From the NCBI RefSeq assembly GCF_020131355.1, contig NZ_JAHLEL010000020.1:1-64000 (forward strand): a stretch of DNA of 64,000 nucleotides. Reading direction: 5' to 3'. The DNA comes from Pseudonocardia sp. ICBG1293 (GTDB lineage: Bacteria; Actinomycetota; Actinomycetes; Mycobacteriales; Pseudonocardiaceae). Both the position numbers and the translations under genes were made by a program. The notes beneath the pieces were generated by a model. The model was given only the letters and a program-made list of their open reading frames with translations. It made no database searches and was not told the DNA's origin. This document shows, in pieces, positions 63,511 through 64,000 of the stretch (position 1 is its first letter; every line of letters starts with the position of its first letter).

Positions 63511-64000
63511 ATGGCCAGCCCCGCCGCAGCCGATCCGCTCGCCCCGCTCGCCGCCCTCCCCGGCGTCGCCGAGGCGGTCGCCCGCGCCCGCGACGCGGCG
63601 ACCGAGGTGCACAACCAGCCGGTGAACCGGCGGGGCTGGCCGGCGACGGCCGCCGAGGCCGCACTGCGCGCGGCCCGCTCCTCCGCCGCGGTCGACGGGG
63701 CCCCGCTACGGCCGGTCACCGCCGACCACGTCTCCGACCCGGTCCTCGCGGGCGCCGTCCGGATCGCCGACGAGCGCGCCAGGCTCCTCGAGACCTGGCG
63801 CCGGGCGCCGCTGCAGGGGCTGGCCCGGCTGCACGTCCTGGCCGCCGGCGACCTCGTACCCGCCGACGAGCACGAGCAGCTGCTGGGCAGGCCCCGCCCG
63901 GCCACGTCGGGGCGGCTCACCGCGCTGGCCGACCTGATCGGTGGGGGCACCTCGGTACCGGCGCCGGTGCTCGTCGCGGTCGTCCACGGCGAGCTGCTGA
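63511..64000 (+). CDS. Conserved actinobacterial protein, truncated by the window end
   Basis: At least 163 residues from ATG 63511, open to the end. Begins [20 protein letters not shown]. Ala/Arg-rich helices follow ([20 protein letters not shown]), then [19 protein letters not shown] and [10 protein letters not shown] at the edge. Such proteins are often annotated as oxidoreductases. A Fic-like helix pattern at the edge is possible, but the diagnostic motif would lie outside the window. Confidence 0.6.
   Translation, partial: MASPAAADPLAPLAALPGVAEAVARARDAATEVHNQPVNRRGWPATAAEAALRAARSSAAVDGAPLRPVTADHVSDPVLAGAVRIADERARLLETWRRAPLQGLARLHVLAAGDLVPADEHEQLLGRPRPATSGRLTALADLIGGGTSVPAPVLVAVVHGELL

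Overview
The window is chromosomal DNA of very high G+C content from an actinobacterium, most likely a Pseudonocardia-like member of the Pseudonocardiaceae. The reasons are the pervasive G/C third positions, the many GTG and TTG starts, mycothiol synthase (MshD), the orphan regulator GlnR, DUF3073, and gene order. From memory, the backbone follows the Mycobacterium tuberculosis Rv0822c-to-Rv0772 interval in order (LCP protein, PhoU, pst, mshD, glnR, lmeA, thiX, cysA2, sseC, heme-barrel protein, DUF3073, purM, purF, SCP2-like, purL, purQ, purS, purC, purB, purD). It also resembles the Streptomyces region with nur. The assignment is inferred from sequence only.

Layout. 1-1723: decayed IS3 and IS5-type remnants. 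1828-5057: LCP-family envelope protein, a first phoU behind a clear Pho box, a dodecin gene, and a second Pho box. 5087-12391: a 7.3 kb pile-up of at least six insertion elements (two 121-bp MITEs, one full and one truncated IS-A, two identical IS-C copies, a truncated IS21 and an IS-B with a passenger gene). They abut each other at TAA/TTA trinucleotides. 12402-17340: a second phoU convergent with pstS-pstC-pstA-pstB, whose promoter has a third Pho box. 17416-19101: glnR-mshD. 19303-22428: lmeA, thiX, a cysteine-rich leader peptide, DUF4395, thiosulfate sulfurtransferase and sseC. 22579-24865: small membrane protein, nitrobindin-like protein and pxpBC. 24869-28715: two low-complexity proteins, one membrane-anchored and one DivIVA-like. 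28960-31919: Nur-like regulator, YgfZ, DUF3073 and a Nudix/NrtR-like regulator. 31954-38502 with 48264-50536 and 57696-58964: the purine genes purM, purF, purL, purQ, purS, purC, purB and purD. 38563-47986: assorted enzymes and a likely tetritol (erythritol/threitol) catabolic operon with its own SorC-type regulator. 50606-57486: TetR, threonine aldolase, a degenerate ABC ATPase with a YhgE/Pip membrane protein, an aminotransferase and a small secreted protein. 59015-64000: epoxide-hydrolase-like enzyme, holin-X-type membrane protein, ArfB, acs and one partial gene.

How it works together. Three PhoP-type boxes (paired 11-nt repeats, 27-29 nt, then a TANNNT -10) link phoU1, phoU2 and pstS into one phosphate regulon. 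The IS pile-up sits exactly in the -10 hexamer of phoU2 and moves its Pho box 7.3 kb away, so phoU2 has probably lost phosphate control. The sulfur genes appear to be under leader-peptide control. The tetritol cluster carries three repeated operator-like motifs in its divergent promoter. No rRNA, tRNA, CRISPR array or prophage was seen.
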